Shown here piece by piece: positions 47,251-56,813 of a stretch of DNA of 64,000 bases (the first letter of the stretch is position 1; every line of letters starts with the position of its first letter). The position numbers and the translations under genes were made by a program. Under the pieces are notes generated by a model, which made no database searches, had not been told where the DNA came from, and saw only the letters and a list, made by a program, of their open reading frames with translations. Origin of the DNA: Vandammella animalimorsus (GTDB lineage Bacteria > Pseudomonadota > Gammaproteobacteria > Burkholderiales > Burkholderiaceae_C); assembly GCF_002285285.1 (NCBI RefSeq), contig NZ_NSJF01000002.1, positions 1 through 64,000 of the forward strand, given 5' to 3'.

Positions 47251-47295
47251 CACACACGCCGCTCTGGTGAAAACCAGGTCGGCGTGTTGTGTTTT
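47251..47295 (+). terminator. Terminator after clpB
   Basis: CACACACGCCG pairs with CGGCGTGTTGTG, with an inner CTGGT/ACCAG stem around GAAA, followed by TTTT. Confidence 0.8.
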
Positions 47296-47333
47296 GAACT
47301 ATTGCGCTGACGCGATGGCAGACGAACACACGC

Positions 47334-47993
47334 TCACTGCACCTGCGCAATCAGCAGGCGCAGCGCCAGGGCGGCGAAGACGATGCTGGCGCTGCGGTTG
47401 AGCACGCGCTGCATGCGCGCCGAGCGCTGCAGAGCCTGGCCAAAGCTGCCGGAGAAAAAGGCGATGGAGCCAAACACGAGTAGCGTGCTCAAGGCAAACA
47501 CCGCGCCCAGCACCACGACTTGCGCAGCCACAGGCCCGCGCGCCGGATGGGCGAACTGTGGCAGAAAGGCCAGAAAGAACAGCAGCACCTTGGGATTGCT
47601 CAGGTTCATCACCAGGCCCCGGCCAATGCGGCGCAGGGCCTGACGCAGGTTTGGCCTTGGGGCGATCTGGGGTGCCTGTGGCGCTGCATCGGGTGTGCGC
47701 GCTGCCACGGGCGCATGCCAGGCGCCCCAGGCCAGCCAGAGCAGGTAAGCCGCGCCCAGCAGCTTGAGCAGCGTCAGCAGCTGAGGCGAGGCGGCCAGCA
47801 GCGCGGCCAAGCCCATGGCCACAGCCAGGGTGTGCAGGCACACGCCCAGGCATAGCCCCAGCACCACCAGCAAGCCGGTGCGCCAGCCGTGCTGGATGGA
47901 TTGCATCAGTACAAACAGGTTGTCTGGGCCGGGGCTGAGGGCCAGCAGCACAGTCAGGCCGAAGAACTGCAGCAGGGTGTCGAGGCTGGGCAT
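47334..47993 (-). CDS. LysE/RhtB-family amino acid exporter
   Basis: 219 residues from ATG at 47993. About six membrane helices; the N-terminal LALSPGPDNLFVLMQSIQHG is the family signature and NLSNPKVLLFFLAFLPQF the second. These proteins export amino acids such as homoserine, threonine or lysine; the substrate here is not predictable. It follows gpsA by 37 bp on the same strand and may be co-transcribed. Confidence 0.93.
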   Translation of the reverse strand: MPSLDTLLQFFGLTVLLALSPGPDNLFVLMQSIQHGWRTGLLVVLGLCLGVCLHTLAVAMGLAALLAASPQLLTLLKLLGAAYLLWLAWGAWHAPVAARTPDAAPQAPQIAPRPNLRQALRRIGRGLVMNLSNPKVLLFFLAFLPQFAHPARGPVAAQVVVLGAVFALSTLLVFGSIAFFSGSFGQALQRSARMQRVLNRSASIVFAALALRLLIAQVQ

Positions 47994-48030
47994 GGGCTCA
48001 GGGAAGTGTGGCTGGTTGCGTGGCCGGCTC

Positions 48031-49089
48031 TCATGGCGTGATGTCTTCGTGGCCGGCCTCGGCAGCCGGGTCGCGCCGCAGCAGGCTTTGCACGGCGTGC
48101 GCGGCTTGCTCCTGGCCATCGAGCAGGCGCACCACGGCCTCGCTGATGGGCATGTGCACCCCCAGCTGCGCGGCGCGCGCCACGACCGCCTGGGCGCAAT
48201 GCACGCCTTCGGCCACATGGCCCAGTGTGGTGAGGATGTCCGGCAGGCGCTGGCCCTGTGCGAGCAGCAGCCCGACCTTGCGGTTGCGCGACAGATTGCC
48301 GGTGGCGGTGAGCACCAGATCGCCCATGCCGGACAGGCCCGTGAAGGTGGCCGCGCGCGCGCCCATGGCCACGCCCAGGCGCGTCATCTCGGCCAGGCCG
48401 CGCGTGATCAGGGCCGCACGGGCGTTCAGGCCCAGCTCCAGGCCGTCGCAAATGCCCGTGGCGATGGCCAACACGTTCTTGACCGCGCCGCCGACCTCCA
48501 CGCCCACCAGGTCGTCATTGCTGTACAGGCGCAGCGCATGGGCATGGAAGGCCTGCATCAGAGTTTGGCGCACAGCCTGATGGGCCGAGGCCGCGACCAG
48601 GGCCGTGGGTTGGCCGCGCGCCACCTCCTGCGCGAAGCTGGGGCCGCTGAGCGCGCCGCACAGCGCTTGCGGCAGGATGCGCTGTTGCAGCTCATGCGGC
48701 AACTGGCCGTGCCAGGCTTGCTGTGGCGTGGGGGCAAAGCCTTTGCACAGCCAGACCAGTGGGGTATCTGCACGGAGGCTGGGTGCGAGCTGGCCCAGCA
48801 TGGCCTGCATCGCGGCCACTGGGGTGCCCAGTATGACCAGCTGCGCCTGAGCGACCTCCGCTTGCAGCGCCTGCTCGCCGCTGGCAACGCGCAACGCTGG
48901 CGGCAGTGCGACGCCCGGCAGGTATCGCTCATTGCTGCCTTGCTCGCGCAGCTGCGCGGCCTGGGCCGCATCGCGCAGCCATAGGCTGACAGCATGGCCT
49001 GCCGGGTGCCGGGCCGCAGCCAGGGCCATTGCCGTGCCCCAGGCACCGCCGCCGATGATCAGAATGCGCAAAGCCTGTGTGTCAAGCAT
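48031..49089 (-). CDS. gpsA: Glycerol-3-phosphate dehydrogenase (NAD(P)+)
   Basis: 352 residues from ATG at 49089. The nucleotide-binding site is [20 protein letters not shown], and catalytic-domain segments are [40 protein letters not shown] and [20 protein letters not shown]. It makes sn-glycerol-3-phosphate for phospholipids. It belongs to the conserved rhodanese-grxC-secB-gpsA order, but a terminator separates it from secB here. Confidence 0.96.
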   Translation of the reverse strand: MLDTQALRILIIGGGAWGTAMALAAARHPAGHAVSLWLRDAAQAAQLREQGSNERYLPGVALPPALRVASGEQALQAEVAQAQLVILGTPVAAMQAMLGQLAPSLRADTPLVWLCKGFAPTPQQAWHGQLPHELQQRILPQALCGALSGPSFAQEVARGQPTALVAASAHQAVRQTLMQAFHAHALRLYSNDDLVGVEVGGAVKNVLAIATGICDGLELGLNARAALITRGLAEMTRLGVAMGARAATFTGLSGMGDLVLTATGNLSRNRKVGLLLAQGQRLPDILTTLGHVAEGVHCAQAVVARAAQLGVHMPISEAVVRLLDGQEQAAHAVQSLLRRDPAAEAGHEDITP

Positions 49090-49136
49090 GCTGTCTCTCC
49101 TTCCCCTGTGCATTGGCAGCCTGCGCGGATGGCCGC

Positions 49137-49161
49137 AAAAAAGGGGCCCTGAAAGGCCCCT
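49137..49161 (-). terminator. Rho-independent terminator between secB and gpsA
   Basis: Read on the minus strand, AGGGGCC/GGCCCCT with a 6-nt loop is followed by six T residues. It should end the rhodanese-grxC-secB transcript, so gpsA probably has its own promoter or lives on read-through. Confidence 0.8.
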
Positions 49162-49198
49162 GTTTGGTGGCATGTCACAGGCATGCCAGTGTGCTAGC

Positions 49199-49226
49199 GC
49201 GCCGCGCCGAGACTTTGAACAGGCTC
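49199..49226. repeat. Solo terminus of repeat family B at the secB stop codon
   Basis: The last 28 bp of a family B element, ending TTTGAACAGGCTC and directly followed by TTA, which is the secB stop on the minus strand. The inner part (GCGCCGAGA) also matches the full copies. The rest is missing. Confidence 0.7.
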
Positions 49227-49697
49227 TTACTGCACGGGGGCCGGGTTGCCGCCGTTGGAGGCGGCCGCCTGCTGTGCCTGTTGCTCGTACATGGCCTGGA
49301 AGTTGATTTCAGCCAGATGCACGGGCGGGAAGCCGGCGCGGTTGATCAGATCGGCAATATTGCCGCGCAGATAGGGATAGACGATTTGCGGGCAGGCCAC
49401 GCCGACCACGGCGCCCATTTGTTCTTGCGGGATGTTGCGGATCTCGAAGATGCCCGCTTGCTTGGCCTCGACCAGGAACAGCGTCTTGTCGTTGACCTTG
49501 GTGTGCACCGTGCCTGTGACGACGATCTCGAAGATGCCTTCGTCGATGTTGTTGGCGGCCACGGCCAGCTGGATGTCCACGTTGGGCTGGGCCTGCTCCA
49601 GCAGGATGGCGGGCGAATTGGGCTGCTCCAGCGACAAGTCTTTGAGGTAGACGCGCTGGATCTGGAACACGGGTTGGTTGTTGGTTTCTTCAGCCAT
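49227..49697 (-). CDS. secB: Protein-export chaperone SecB
   Basis: 156 residues from ATG at 49697. [39 protein letters not shown] and [20 protein letters not shown], with [16 protein letters not shown], match SecB throughout. The tetramer keeps preproteins unfolded and hands them to SecA. Neighbours grxC and rhodanese upstream are the usual ones. The stop codon coincides with a repeat terminus. Confidence 0.96.
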   Translation of the reverse strand: MAEETNNQPVFQIQRVYLKDLSLEQPNSPAILLEQAQPNVDIQLAVAANNIDEGIFEIVVTGTVHTKVNDKTLFLVEAKQAGIFEIRNIPQEQMGAVVGVACPQIVYPYLRGNIADLINRAGFPPVHLAEINFQAMYEQQAQQAAASNGGNPAPVQ

Positions 49698-49815
49698 GCT
49701 GGGCTCTTTCAATATGGATCTGTGCAATCGGAAAAGGCAAGGCGCTGTGGCCCCGCCTGGCGCCAAGGCCCGCGCATTATGCAGGCAATTGGCGCAGCTC
49801 CTGGGAGAGGGTATC

Positions 49816-50070
49816 TCAGCCCAGCAGCGGCACCAGCTGGCCTTGAGCGTCCAGCGCGGCCAGGTCGTCGTAGCCGCCCACGTGGGTGCTGCCGATGTAG
49901 ATTTGCGGCACGGTGCGGCGGCCGGTGCGCTCCATCATTTGCGTGCGCAGGCCAGGGTCCAGATCGACGCGGATCTCCTCGATGGCTTGCACGCCGCGTG
50001 CCTTGAGCAGCTGCTTGGCGCGCAGGCAGTAGGGGCAGACGGCCGTGGTGTACATGGTGACGGTTTGCAT
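49816..50070 (-). CDS. grxC: Glutaredoxin 3
   Basis: 84 residues from ATG at 50070. The active site is CPYC at 12-15, and the glutathione-binding TVPQIYIG and [15 protein letters not shown] are typical. It reduces disulfides and mixed glutathione disulfides in the cytoplasm. It sits between the rhodanese and secB genes. Confidence 0.95.
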   Translation of the reverse strand: MQTVTMYTTAVCPYCLRAKQLLKARGVQAIEEIRVDLDPGLRTQMMERTGRRTVPQIYIGSTHVGGYDDLAALDAQGQLVPLLG

Positions 50071-50130
50071 AGGGCGATGAATGACGTGTGAGCGGATCGG
50101 TGCAGGGAAGGGATCGGCGGCAAGCAAGGC

Positions 50131-50550
50131 TTAACCCGCCTTGGCGCCGGTGGCCAGTGGCAGGCCGGCATCGCGCCAGGCCTTGGTGCCGCCAGCGATG
50201 ACGAAACCATTTTCATAGCCGAGCTTTTTGGCCTGCAGCAGTGCGCGCTGGGCGCGTGGGCCGCTGGCACAGATAAACAGCACGGGCGCGGCCTTGTTCT
50301 TCACGGCCTGCGGCAGCTGCTGCTCCAGCGCGTCCCCGGTAATGTGCTTGGCGCCTTTGACGTGGCCGCTGGCGTATTCGTCGCTGCTGCGCACGTCGAT
50401 CACCACGGCCTTTTCGGCATTCATTTTTTGCACGGCCTGCGCCGGTGTGATGCTGGCAGTGCCCTGGCGGGCCAGGGCGGGCAGAAACAGCATGGCGCCG
50501 GAGCCAATGGCCAGCACGAACAAATACCAGTTATCCAGGAAAAAACTCAC
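50131..50550 (-). CDS. Membrane-anchored rhodanese-like protein
   Basis: 139 residues. One N-terminal helix (FVLAIGSGAMLFLPALA) anchors it, then a rhodanese domain with VVIDVRSSDEYASGHVKGAK and active-site Cys94 in FICASGPRA. It probably handles persulfide sulfur at the inner membrane. First gene of the minus-strand unit with grxC and secB, divergent from gpmA. Confidence 0.91.
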   Translation of the reverse strand: MSFFLDNWYLFVLAIGSGAMLFLPALARQGTASITPAQAVQKMNAEKAVVIDVRSSDEYASGHVKGAKHITGDALEQQLPQAVKNKAAPVLFICASGPRAQRALLQAKKLGYENGFVIAGGTKAWRDAGLPLATGAKAG

Positions 50551-51075
50551 GACAACAACTCGTCAAAAAACAGCTCGCCGCGCCGTTGCCAGCTGGGCGA
50601 TCAGGGGCAGGAAAAATACAAAAGCGCGCATTCTAGGGGTTGTTGAGATTGAGTGTTGCGGCGGTGTTTTCGGTCAAAACCCGCATCTGCTGCGCTGAGA
50701 GCGCTGGCAAGGTGTCCAGGCCTTGTGTGCGTTTTCGCCTTGCGCCTTGCATCTGCGGCTGTTGACTCGAGAAACCGCTTCGCAAACCCGATCTCAACAA
50801 CCCCAGAGCGTGTTGTGCACTTTTCGCCTCCCGCGCTGGCCCCAAAACCGTGCAGCCGCAATGCCCTGCGGTGTGCTGTTCAGCAGTAGTCGTTGCGGGG
50901 CAAGCACGATTGGGCAACAGGTTTTAAAATGACGGGCTTTTTGTTTTGCTGGTGCGCTGGCGTTGCCCAATCGTTTGACCCCTAGCGTTCAGATGCTTGC
51001 AGATGGCCTGCGGACGGCACACCAGCATGGCAGAGTTTTCCCCTCCCCCTGTAGCTTCCCTGTAGCCCTTGCCCC
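50551..51075. other. 525-bp divergent region between rhodanese and gpmA genes
   Basis: It holds one family A repeat (50636-50804). The remaining DNA has no supported gene. Promoters for both sides must lie here, but no -35/-10 pair with good spacing was found for gpmA. Confidence 0.6.
50636..50804. repeat. MITE-like repeat family A, copy 2
   Basis: 169 bp with terminal inverted repeats GGGGTTGTTGAGAT and ATCTCAACAACCCC (14 bp, perfect). The left 45 bp and right 50 bp match copy 1 at 32277; the centre is divergent. TA precedes both copies. It again lies between divergent genes. Confidence 0.87.
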
Positions 51076-51789
51076 ATGCACAAGCTCGTACTGATCCGCC
51101 ACGGCGAATCCACCTGGAATCTTGAAAACCGCTTCACCGGCTGGACCGACGTGGAGCTGACGGCCACCGGCATTGCCCAGGCCCAGGAGGCTGGGCGCCG
51201 TTTGCAGGCAGCGGGTCTGGAATTCGACAAGGCCTACACCAGCGTGCTCAAGCGCGCCATCCACACGCTCTGGCATTGCCTGGATGCCATGGATGCGACT
51301 TGGTTGCCGGTAGAAAAATCCTGGCGTCTGAACGAGCGCCACTACGGCGGCCTGCAGGGGCTGAACAAGGCCGACATGGCCAAGCAATACGGCGATGAGC
51401 AGGTACTGATCTGGCGCCGCAGCTACGACACGCCGCCGCCGCCGCTGGAAGCGGGCGATGCGCGCAGCGAGCGCGGTGACCGCCGCTACAGCGCGCTGGC
51501 GCCCGAGCAGATCCCTCTGACCGAGTGCCTCAAGGACACGGTGGCGCGCGTGCTGCCGTACTGGGAGTCGCATATCGCGCCGGACATCCGCGCCGGCAAG
51601 CGCTTGGTGATTGCTGCGCATGGCAACTCGTTGCGCGCGCTGGTCAAGTACCTGGATGGCATCTCGGATGCGGATATCGTCTCGCTCAACATCCCCAACG
51701 GCACGCCGCTGGTTTATGAGCTCGATGAACAGCTCAAGCCACTGCGGCGCTATTACCTGGAGCCCTCGGGCGAGAAGCCCCTGCAGTGA
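51076..51789 (+). CDS. gpmA: 2,3-bisphosphoglycerate-dependent phosphoglycerate mutase
   Basis: 237 residues. [19 protein letters not shown] holds the phosphohistidine His9. [20 protein letters not shown] and [18 protein letters not shown] complete the active site. It interconverts 3- and 2-phosphoglycerate in glycolysis and gluconeogenesis. ctpA follows after 50 bp, an order common in Burkholderiales. Confidence 0.96.
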   Translation: MHKLVLIRHGESTWNLENRFTGWTDVELTATGIAQAQEAGRRLQAAGLEFDKAYTSVLKRAIHTLWHCLDAMDATWLPVEKSWRLNERHYGGLQGLNKADMAKQYGDEQVLIWRRSYDTPPPPLEAGDARSERGDRRYSALAPEQIPLTECLKDTVARVLPYWESHIAPDIRAGKRLVIAAHGNSLRALVKYLDGISDADIVSLNIPNGTPLVYELDEQLKPLRRYYLEPSGEKPLQ

Positions 51790-51839
51790 ACGCCGCAGGC
51801 CGTGGGGCTTGAGAAGAGCAAATTCTGGAAATCGGTGTT

Positions 51840-53330
51840 ATGAGACAAAAAATGCAAACCGCAGCGTGGGTGGGCGTCGGGATACTCACCGGCGCGCTGG
51901 CCACTTTCTCGCTGCAGCCGCTGGCGCGCAATGCCGTGGCGCCGCTGCCGTTGGAGGAAATCCAGCAACTGGCGGCCGTGTATGGCCTGATCAAGACGGA
52001 CTATGTCGAGCCGGTCGATGACAAGAAGCTCATCACCGATGCCATCTCCGGCATGGTGGCCAGCCTGGATCCGCACTCGCAGTATTTCGACAAATCCAGC
52101 TTCAAGGAATTTCGCGAAGGCACGACCGGCCGCTTCGTGGGCGTGGGCATTGAAATCTCGCAGGAAGACGGACTGATCCGCATCGTCTCGCCCATCGAGG
52201 GCTCGCCGGCCGACCGTGCCGGCTTGATGACCAATGACCTGATCACCAAGATCGACGATACCGCTGTCAAGGGCCTGAGCCTGACAGAGGCTGTCAAGCG
52301 CATGCGCGGCGAGCCCAACACCCAGGTGGTGCTGACCATCTTCCGCAAGGACGAAAGCCGCAGCTTCACCGTCACCATCACCCGCGAGGAGATCAAGACG
52401 CGCTCGGTCAAGGGCGAGATCGTCGAGCCGGGCTATGCCTGGCTGCGCCTGTCGCAGTTCCAGGATCGCACCGTGGACGACTTCGTCAACAAGCTCGCCG
52501 AGCTCTACGCCAAGGAGCCCCAGCTCAAGGGCCTGGTGCTGGATCTGCGCAACGACCCGGGCGGCCTGCTCGACGCGGCCATCGCCGTCTCGGCCGCCTT
52601 CTTGCCGCCGGATGTGACCGTGGTCACCACCAACGGCCAGCTGGCCGAGAGCAAGGCCACCTTCACCACCAGCCCGGCCGATTACATGCCCCGGCGCTTC
52701 CCCATCGGCGGCAACGACCCGCTCAAGCGCCTGCCCGCAGGCGTGAAGAAAGTGCCGCTGGTGGTGTTGGTCAACGAAGGCTCGGCCTCGGCCAGCGAGA
52801 TCGTCGCCGGCGCGCTGCAGGACCACAAGCGCGCCACCATCATGGGCAGCCAGACCTTTGGCAAGGGTTCGGTGCAGACCGTGCGCCAGCTCGGCCCGGA
52901 CTCGGGCATCAAGCTCACCACCGCGCTGTACTACACGCCGCTGGGCCGCTCCATCCAGGCCAAGGGCATTGCGCCGGACATCGAGCTGGATGAGACCGCC
53001 GAGGGCAGCCCCTACGCCTCGCTGCGCGTGCGCGAGGCCGATCTGCACAAGCACTTGGGCAACGACGACGATCCGGAAGAATCCGTACGCAAGGAAAAAG
53101 AGCGTGAGCAGGCCCTCAAGCGCCTGGAGAAAGAAACCCAGGACAACGACGGCAAGCCCCTGCGCCGCCTGCCGCAATTTGGCTCGCCTGAGGACTTCCA
53201 GCTGCAGCAGGCCATCAACCAGCTCAAGGGCCTGCCGGTCAAGGTGGCCCAGCGTGACGCGGGCGATGCCGCGCCTGGGAAGCAGGCTGCGACAGCAGCG
53301 CCAGAGCAGGCCAAATCCCAATCCAAATAA
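51840..53330 (+). CDS. ctpA: Carboxyl-terminal processing protease (S41 family)
   Basis: 496 residues. An N-terminal membrane helix (MQTAAWVGVGILTGALATFS) exports or anchors it. A PDZ domain (about 95-175, GVGIEISQEDGLIRIVSPIE) precedes the S41 core with LDLRNDPGGLLDAAIAVSA, VNEGSASASEIVAGALQDHK (catalytic serine) and QTFGKGSVQT (catalytic lysine). It trims periplasmic or envelope proteins from the C-terminus. A charged Glu/Lys region and Ala/Gln tail follow the core. A strong hairpin ends the gene. Confidence 0.94.
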   Translation: MRQKMQTAAWVGVGILTGALATFSLQPLARNAVAPLPLEEIQQLAAVYGLIKTDYVEPVDDKKLITDAISGMVASLDPHSQYFDKSSFKEFREGTTGRFVGVGIEISQEDGLIRIVSPIEGSPADRAGLMTNDLITKIDDTAVKGLSLTEAVKRMRGEPNTQVVLTIFRKDESRSFTVTITREEIKTRSVKGEIVEPGYAWLRLSQFQDRTVDDFVNKLAELYAKEPQLKGLVLDLRNDPGGLLDAAIAVSAAFLPPDVTVVTTNGQLAESKATFTTSPADYMPRRFPIGGNDPLKRLPAGVKKVPLVVLVNEGSASASEIVAGALQDHKRATIMGSQTFGKGSVQTVRQLGPDSGIKLTTALYYTPLGRSIQAKGIAPDIELDETAEGSPYASLRVREADLHKHLGNDDDPEESVRKEKEREQALKRLEKETQDNDGKPLRRLPQFGSPEDFQLQQAINQLKGLPVKVAQRDAGDAAPGKQAATAAPEQAKSQSK

Positions 53331-53402
53331 GGGCCTGTCAGGGCATTGAGCACAATGCCCGAGCGCAAGGCCTGAGCAAAAGGCCCGCCGCGCGGCATGA
53401 AA

Positions 53403-53439
53403 AACAGCGGCCCATGGCGCAAAGCCATGGGCCGCTGTT
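53403..53439. terminator. Strong hairpin after ctpA
   Basis: A perfect 16-bp stem AACAGCGGCCCATGGC/GCCATGGGCCGCTGTT around GCAAA. The final TT is short for a classic terminator, but placement after ctpA supports that role, possibly in both directions. Confidence 0.7.
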
Positions 53440-53472
53440 GCGTTGGTGCGGGTCTTTTCGGCCGGGCGCTTA

Positions 53473-53633
53473 GAGCCTGTTCAAAATCTCGGCGCGAGTG
53501 GGCAAGAAGCGGTTTGGGATGGGCTGCAAGGCGCAAAACGCAGCCATAGCTGGGGCTATGGCGAGGCTTTGCAACGCAGCAGAGCGCCCAAATCCGCGCT
53601 CTTGACCGCCGTGCAAAGATTTTGAACAGGCTC
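53473..53633. repeat. MITE-like repeat family B, copy 1
   Basis: 161 bp with 17-bp perfect terminal inverted repeats GAGCCTGTTCAAAATCT/AGATTTTGAACAGGCTC and an inner short palindrome around CATAGC. It is flanked on both sides by TTA, a likely 3-bp target duplication; the right TTA is the cobF stop codon. The inner halves are also partly complementary, so the whole unit can fold on itself. Confidence 0.92.
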
Positions 53634-54449
53634 TTAGCCCTGCGGCTGGCGGCGCAGCAGGTAGGTGTCCATGATCCAGCCGTGCCGCGCCCGGGCGGCG
53701 GCGCGGGTTTGCACAATGCGCGGCCCAGCCTGAGGCAGCGGGCCGCTGTCGAGCAATTGCTGCGGCATGCCCAGGTAGGCGCCCCACCAAATGTGCAGCT
53801 GCTGCGCCAGCGCGGCAGGGAGGGCTTCAAAGCTGCACTGGCCATCGAGCATCACCACCAGCGTGTCCACGCCCTGGGGCCAGCCATGCTCGCGCAACTG
53901 CCGCCCGGTGGTGACCAGAAAGGGTTGGCCGATGTCATTGAGCGCCAGGGCGTGCGCAGCCGTCAGCGCCTGCATGGCGGTAATGCCGGGCACGACCTGC
54001 ACGCGCTGCGGCGCAGGGCGCAGCCGCGCGGCAATGCGCAGCGTGCTGTCGTACAACGCCGGATCGCCCCAGACCAGCAGCGCCACCTGCAGTGCGGCCT
54101 TGCCCTGGCGCAGTGTTGGCTGCTGCGCCAGGGCCTGGGCGATGGCGGCCTGCCAGCATTGGGTGATGGCGGCATGCCACTCATCGACCTGGTTCAGGTA
54201 ATCGCTGCCCTCGCTGCGACGCAGCGGCATGTCGAAACCGGCGATGCAGGCCCGGGCGGCATCGGCGCCGAGCACGGCATCGCACAGCGCCTGGCGCAGG
54301 GCGGCCAGCTCGGCCTTGTCCTCGCCCTTGTGCGGCAACAGGATCAGATCGGCCGCGCGCATGGCTGCCTCGGCCTGGCGCGTCAGGTGCCCGGGGTTGC
54401 CGGTGCCGATGCCGATGAGCGTCAGCTCCAGTGGCGGCAGCGCGGTCAT
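53634..54449 (-). CDS. cobF: Precorrin-6A synthase (deacetylating)
   Basis: 271 residues from ATG at 54449; upstream ATGs are possible but add sequence overlapping the thioesterase end. The tetrapyrrole methylase motifs are LTLIGIGTGNPGHLTRQAEA and VWGDPALYDSTLRIA with VVPGITAMQAL. It methylates C-1 of precorrin-5 with loss of acetate and marks the oxygen-dependent cobalamin route. Its TAA stop abuts the family B repeat. Confidence 0.93.
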   Translation of the reverse strand: MTALPPLELTLIGIGTGNPGHLTRQAEAAMRAADLILLPHKGEDKAELAALRQALCDAVLGADAARACIAGFDMPLRRSEGSDYLNQVDEWHAAITQCWQAAIAQALAQQPTLRQGKAALQVALLVWGDPALYDSTLRIAARLRPAPQRVQVVPGITAMQALTAAHALALNDIGQPFLVTTGRQLREHGWPQGVDTLVVMLDGQCSFEALPAALAQQLHIWWGAYLGMPQQLLDSGPLPQAGPRIVQTRAAARARHGWIMDTYLLRRQPQG

Positions 54450-54463
54450 TGGATGGCGGGATC

Positions 54464-54877
54464 TCATGCTTGATCGCCGGCAGCCACCACAGTGCCTTGG
54501 GCAATGGCGCACAGCACCTCCCGCCCATCACGCAGAGCCAGGATGTCGCATTGGCAGACGGCTTGCCGCTTGCCGGCGCTTCTGGCGGTGGCGCGGGCCA
54601 GCAGCTGGGCGCCTTGTGCCGGGCGCAGGTAGTTGATCTTGAATTCGGAAGTCAGGGCATTGCCGCCCAGTGCCAGGCCGCCAGCGAATGTGATGGCGTT
54701 GTCGGCCAGGTAGCTGAGCACGCCGCCATGTGCAAAGCCATGCTGCTGCAGCAGGTGGGGCTGCAGGTCGAGGGCAATGGTGGCCGATTGCGGCGTGACG
54801 CTTTCGAGCCGTGCGCCGATGAATTGGCTGAACGGCTGAGCGGCAAAGACTTGCTGTGCAAAAGTGTGCATTTCCAT
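54464..54877 (-). CDS. PaaI-type hotdog thioesterase
   Basis: 137 residues from ATG at 54877, preceded by AAGGAGAG. GFAHGGVLSYLADNAITFAG is the hotdog catalytic helix region, and ALTSEFKINYLRPAQG is typical of the PaaI family. It hydrolyses acyl-CoA esters; substrate unknown. It lies between cobM and cobF, a location with no known role in cobalamin synthesis. Confidence 0.92.
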   Translation of the reverse strand: MEMHTFAQQVFAAQPFSQFIGARLESVTPQSATIALDLQPHLLQQHGFAHGGVLSYLADNAITFAGGLALGGNALTSEFKINYLRPAQGAQLLARATARSAGKRQAVCQCDILALRDGREVLCAIAQGTVVAAGDQA

Positions 54878-54899
54878 GGGGACTCTCCTTGGGGGGCAA

Positions 54900-55718
54900 T
54901 CACTGGCGGGGCCGGTCGGTGGCCGTGTCCAGCGCCTGCGCGTCGTGCGCAAAGCGCGGCGCATCGCCCACCGGGCGATAGCGGCGGTCGTAGTCGGCGG
55001 CGTACAGGCGGCTTTCGGCGAAGAGCTCGGCCTGCAGGCTGCGCCCGACCAAGATCAGCGCGGTGCGCTCCATGTGGCTGGCCACGGACTGCGCCAGTTG
55101 GCCGACGGTGGTGCGCACGATGGCCTCATCCGGCCAGCTGGCGCGCCAGACGATGGCCGCCGGGCAGTCGGCGCCGTAGTGCGGCAGCAGTTCGTCCCGC
55201 ACCTGCTGCGCCATGTGGATGGACAAATGGATGGCCAGCACCGCGCCCGTGGCGGCAAAGGCGGCCAGGCGCTCGCCTTCGGGCATGGCGCTGGCGCGGC
55301 CCGGGGTGCGCGTGAGCACCACCGATTGGCACAGGCCGGGCAGGGTCAGCTCGGCCTGCAGAGCCGCGGCGGCGGCGGCGAAGGCCGGCACGCCGGGGGT
55401 GACGCTGTAGTCGATGCCCAGCGCGCGCAGGCGGCGCAGTTGCTCGCCCATGGCCGACCACACGGACAGATCGCCCGAGTGCAGGCGCGCCACGTCTTGC
55501 CCGCGGGCGTGGGCGGTGGCCATCTCGGCGACGATGTCATCCAGGCTCAGCGGCGCGGTGTTGACGATGCGCGCGCCCGGCGGGCAGTGCGCCAGCAGCG
55601 CGCTGGGCACCAGCGAGCCGGCGTACAGGCACACCGGGCAGCGCGCCAGAAGGTCTCGCCCACGCACGGTAATCAGGTCGGCAGCGCCAGGGCCGGCGCC
55701 GATGAAATGTACGGTCAT
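54900..55718 (-). CDS. cobM: Precorrin-4 C11-methyltransferase
   Basis: 272 residues from ATG at 55718, overlapping the cobE stop (ATGA); the longer frame upstream is a shadow of cob[45 protein letters not shown] and [15 protein letters not shown] are CobM/CbiF motifs. It methylates C-11 of precorrin-4 with SAM. The C-terminal [16 protein letters not shown] is normal for the family. Confidence 0.94.
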   Translation of the reverse strand: MTVHFIGAGPGAADLITVRGRDLLARCPVCLYAGSLVPSALLAHCPPGARIVNTAPLSLDDIVAEMATAHARGQDVARLHSGDLSVWSAMGEQLRRLRALGIDYSVTPGVPAFAAAAAALQAELTLPGLCQSVVLTRTPGRASAMPEGERLAAFAATGAVLAIHLSIHMAQQVRDELLPHYGADCPAAIVWRASWPDEAIVRTTVGQLAQSVASHMERTALILVGRSLQAELFAESRLYAADYDRRYRPVGDAPRFAHDAQALDTATDRPRQ

Positions 55719-56170
55719 CGTTGAAGTCTTGATAGGCCTGATGGAATGGCTACGGCCAGGGTGGCGCTGCCGCAGGCGGCCACCAGGCGCGGCAGCAACA
55801 GGCTGGAGCGGCCTTGCGTGCCGGCGGCGGCCCACAGCGCGCAGGCCTCGGCCACGCTGCCGCAGCCATAGCGCGCCAGCGACTGCGGCGAGGCCGTGTG
55901 CGTGGGCTGGGCCGCCAGCATCTGGGGCGGCACGGCCACGGTGTGCGCCCGGCCCAGGCCGCACTCGGCCAGCCATTGCGCCAGCGCCGGGTGCGCCGCC
56001 CTGTGCGGCAGCGCTGCCACGGCCTGCACGGCCGCGGGCGTGAGCGCGGGCAGCAGCGCCTGCGCCCGCTGCCACAGCGCATGCAGGGCCGCGGCCTGGG
56101 CGCTGGCGCGCAGGCCAATGCCCAAAACCAGGCGGGCCGGGGCGGCATCGGGGGGGCAAGGTGGCGTCAT
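55715..56170 (-). CDS. cobE: Cobalamin biosynthesis protein CobE (CbiG C-terminal type)
   Basis: 151 residues from ATG at 56170. [40 protein letters not shown] and [13 protein letters not shown] are the CbiG C-terminal/CobE pattern. Its exact role in the aerobic pathway is unsettled; the CbiG relatives open the delta-lactone. It is first of the block cobE-cobM-thioesterase-cobF and overlaps cobM by 4 bp. No cobalamin riboswitch was recognised upstream. Confidence 0.86.
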   Translation of the reverse strand: MTPPCPPDAAPARLVLGIGLRASAQAAALHALWQRAQALLPALTPAAVQAVAALPHRAAHPALAQWLAECGLGRAHTVAVPPQMLAAQPTHTASPQSLARYGCGSVAEACALWAAAGTQGRSSLLLPRLVAACGSATLAVAIPSGLSRLQR

Positions 56171-56383
56171 CAAATCAAATGAAGCAGCGCGGGCGTGCAG
56201 AGCGCGCAGTGTAGGCCCTATGGCGTGCGCTGCGGCCATTGGGCGCCATCGCCTGCGGTGGCGCTCGATATGGGTTTTCCCCGGTCTGCGCCAGCGTTGC
56301 ACGGCTGCCAAGCTCGCCTACACTTGGCAGTTTGTTCAGCGCTGCCGGTGCGGCGCGCTGCCATCCATGAAAGGAGACCGACT

Positions 56384-56689
56384 GTGCAAAGAGAAGTCAA
56401 CGTCGTTTTGGCCGCTGGTCAGGAGTTCCGCCTGCCGGCGCATCAGGAGCTTTCGCCCCAGGAGGCGCGGCAGTGGCTGGATGCGCAGTTCGTCGAGCTC
56501 GACTGCGAGCCCATGCGCGCCAGCGGCAAGGTGCTGATCGCCGACAAGGTGCTGGCCATTGCCGCCACGGCCGGCGCCTCCTTGCTGCGCGACCCGGCCT
56601 GGAGCGAGCGCTTCGCCGCCGCCACCATCGCGGCGTTGGGCAAGCCGGCCATCAAGGTGGACATTCCGGCCATGTCGGTGAACTTCTGA
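56384..56689 (+). CDS. Small protein of unknown function
   Basis: 101 residues from GTG at 56384, chosen because AAGGAG lies 8 bp upstream and the upstream part of the frame resembles no protein. [19 protein letters not shown] and [17 protein letters not shown] suggest a compact alpha/beta fold; [18 protein letters not shown] is helical. No family was recognised and no signal peptide is present. It is followed by ttcA after 124 bp. The stop codon overlaps a family B-like terminus (CTGAACAGGCTC). Confidence 0.7.
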   Translation: MQREVNVVLAAGQEFRLPAHQELSPQEARQWLDAQFVELDCEPMRASGKVLIADKVLAIAATAGASLLRDPAWSERFAAATIAALGKPAIKVDIPAMSVNF

Positions 56690-56813
56690 ACAGGCTCTGA
56701 AACCGTCTGCCCAGCCGCTGGGCAGACCCAAGGGGCAGGCCCTTGCGCGCGCTCTGGGTAGAATCAACGCATTGCCGCCGCCCAGGTGGCGCTTTCATTT
56801 GCGCACCGCCCCC

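Noticed and set aside
54900-56159. A 419-residue CobM
   Set aside because: The extra N-terminus is a shadow of cobE; the ATG at 55718 overlaps the cobE stop and gives the family length.
56171-56383. Cobalamin riboswitch before cobE
   Set aside because: No B12-box-like sequence or matching stem order was recognised on the minus strand; a covariance search would settle it.
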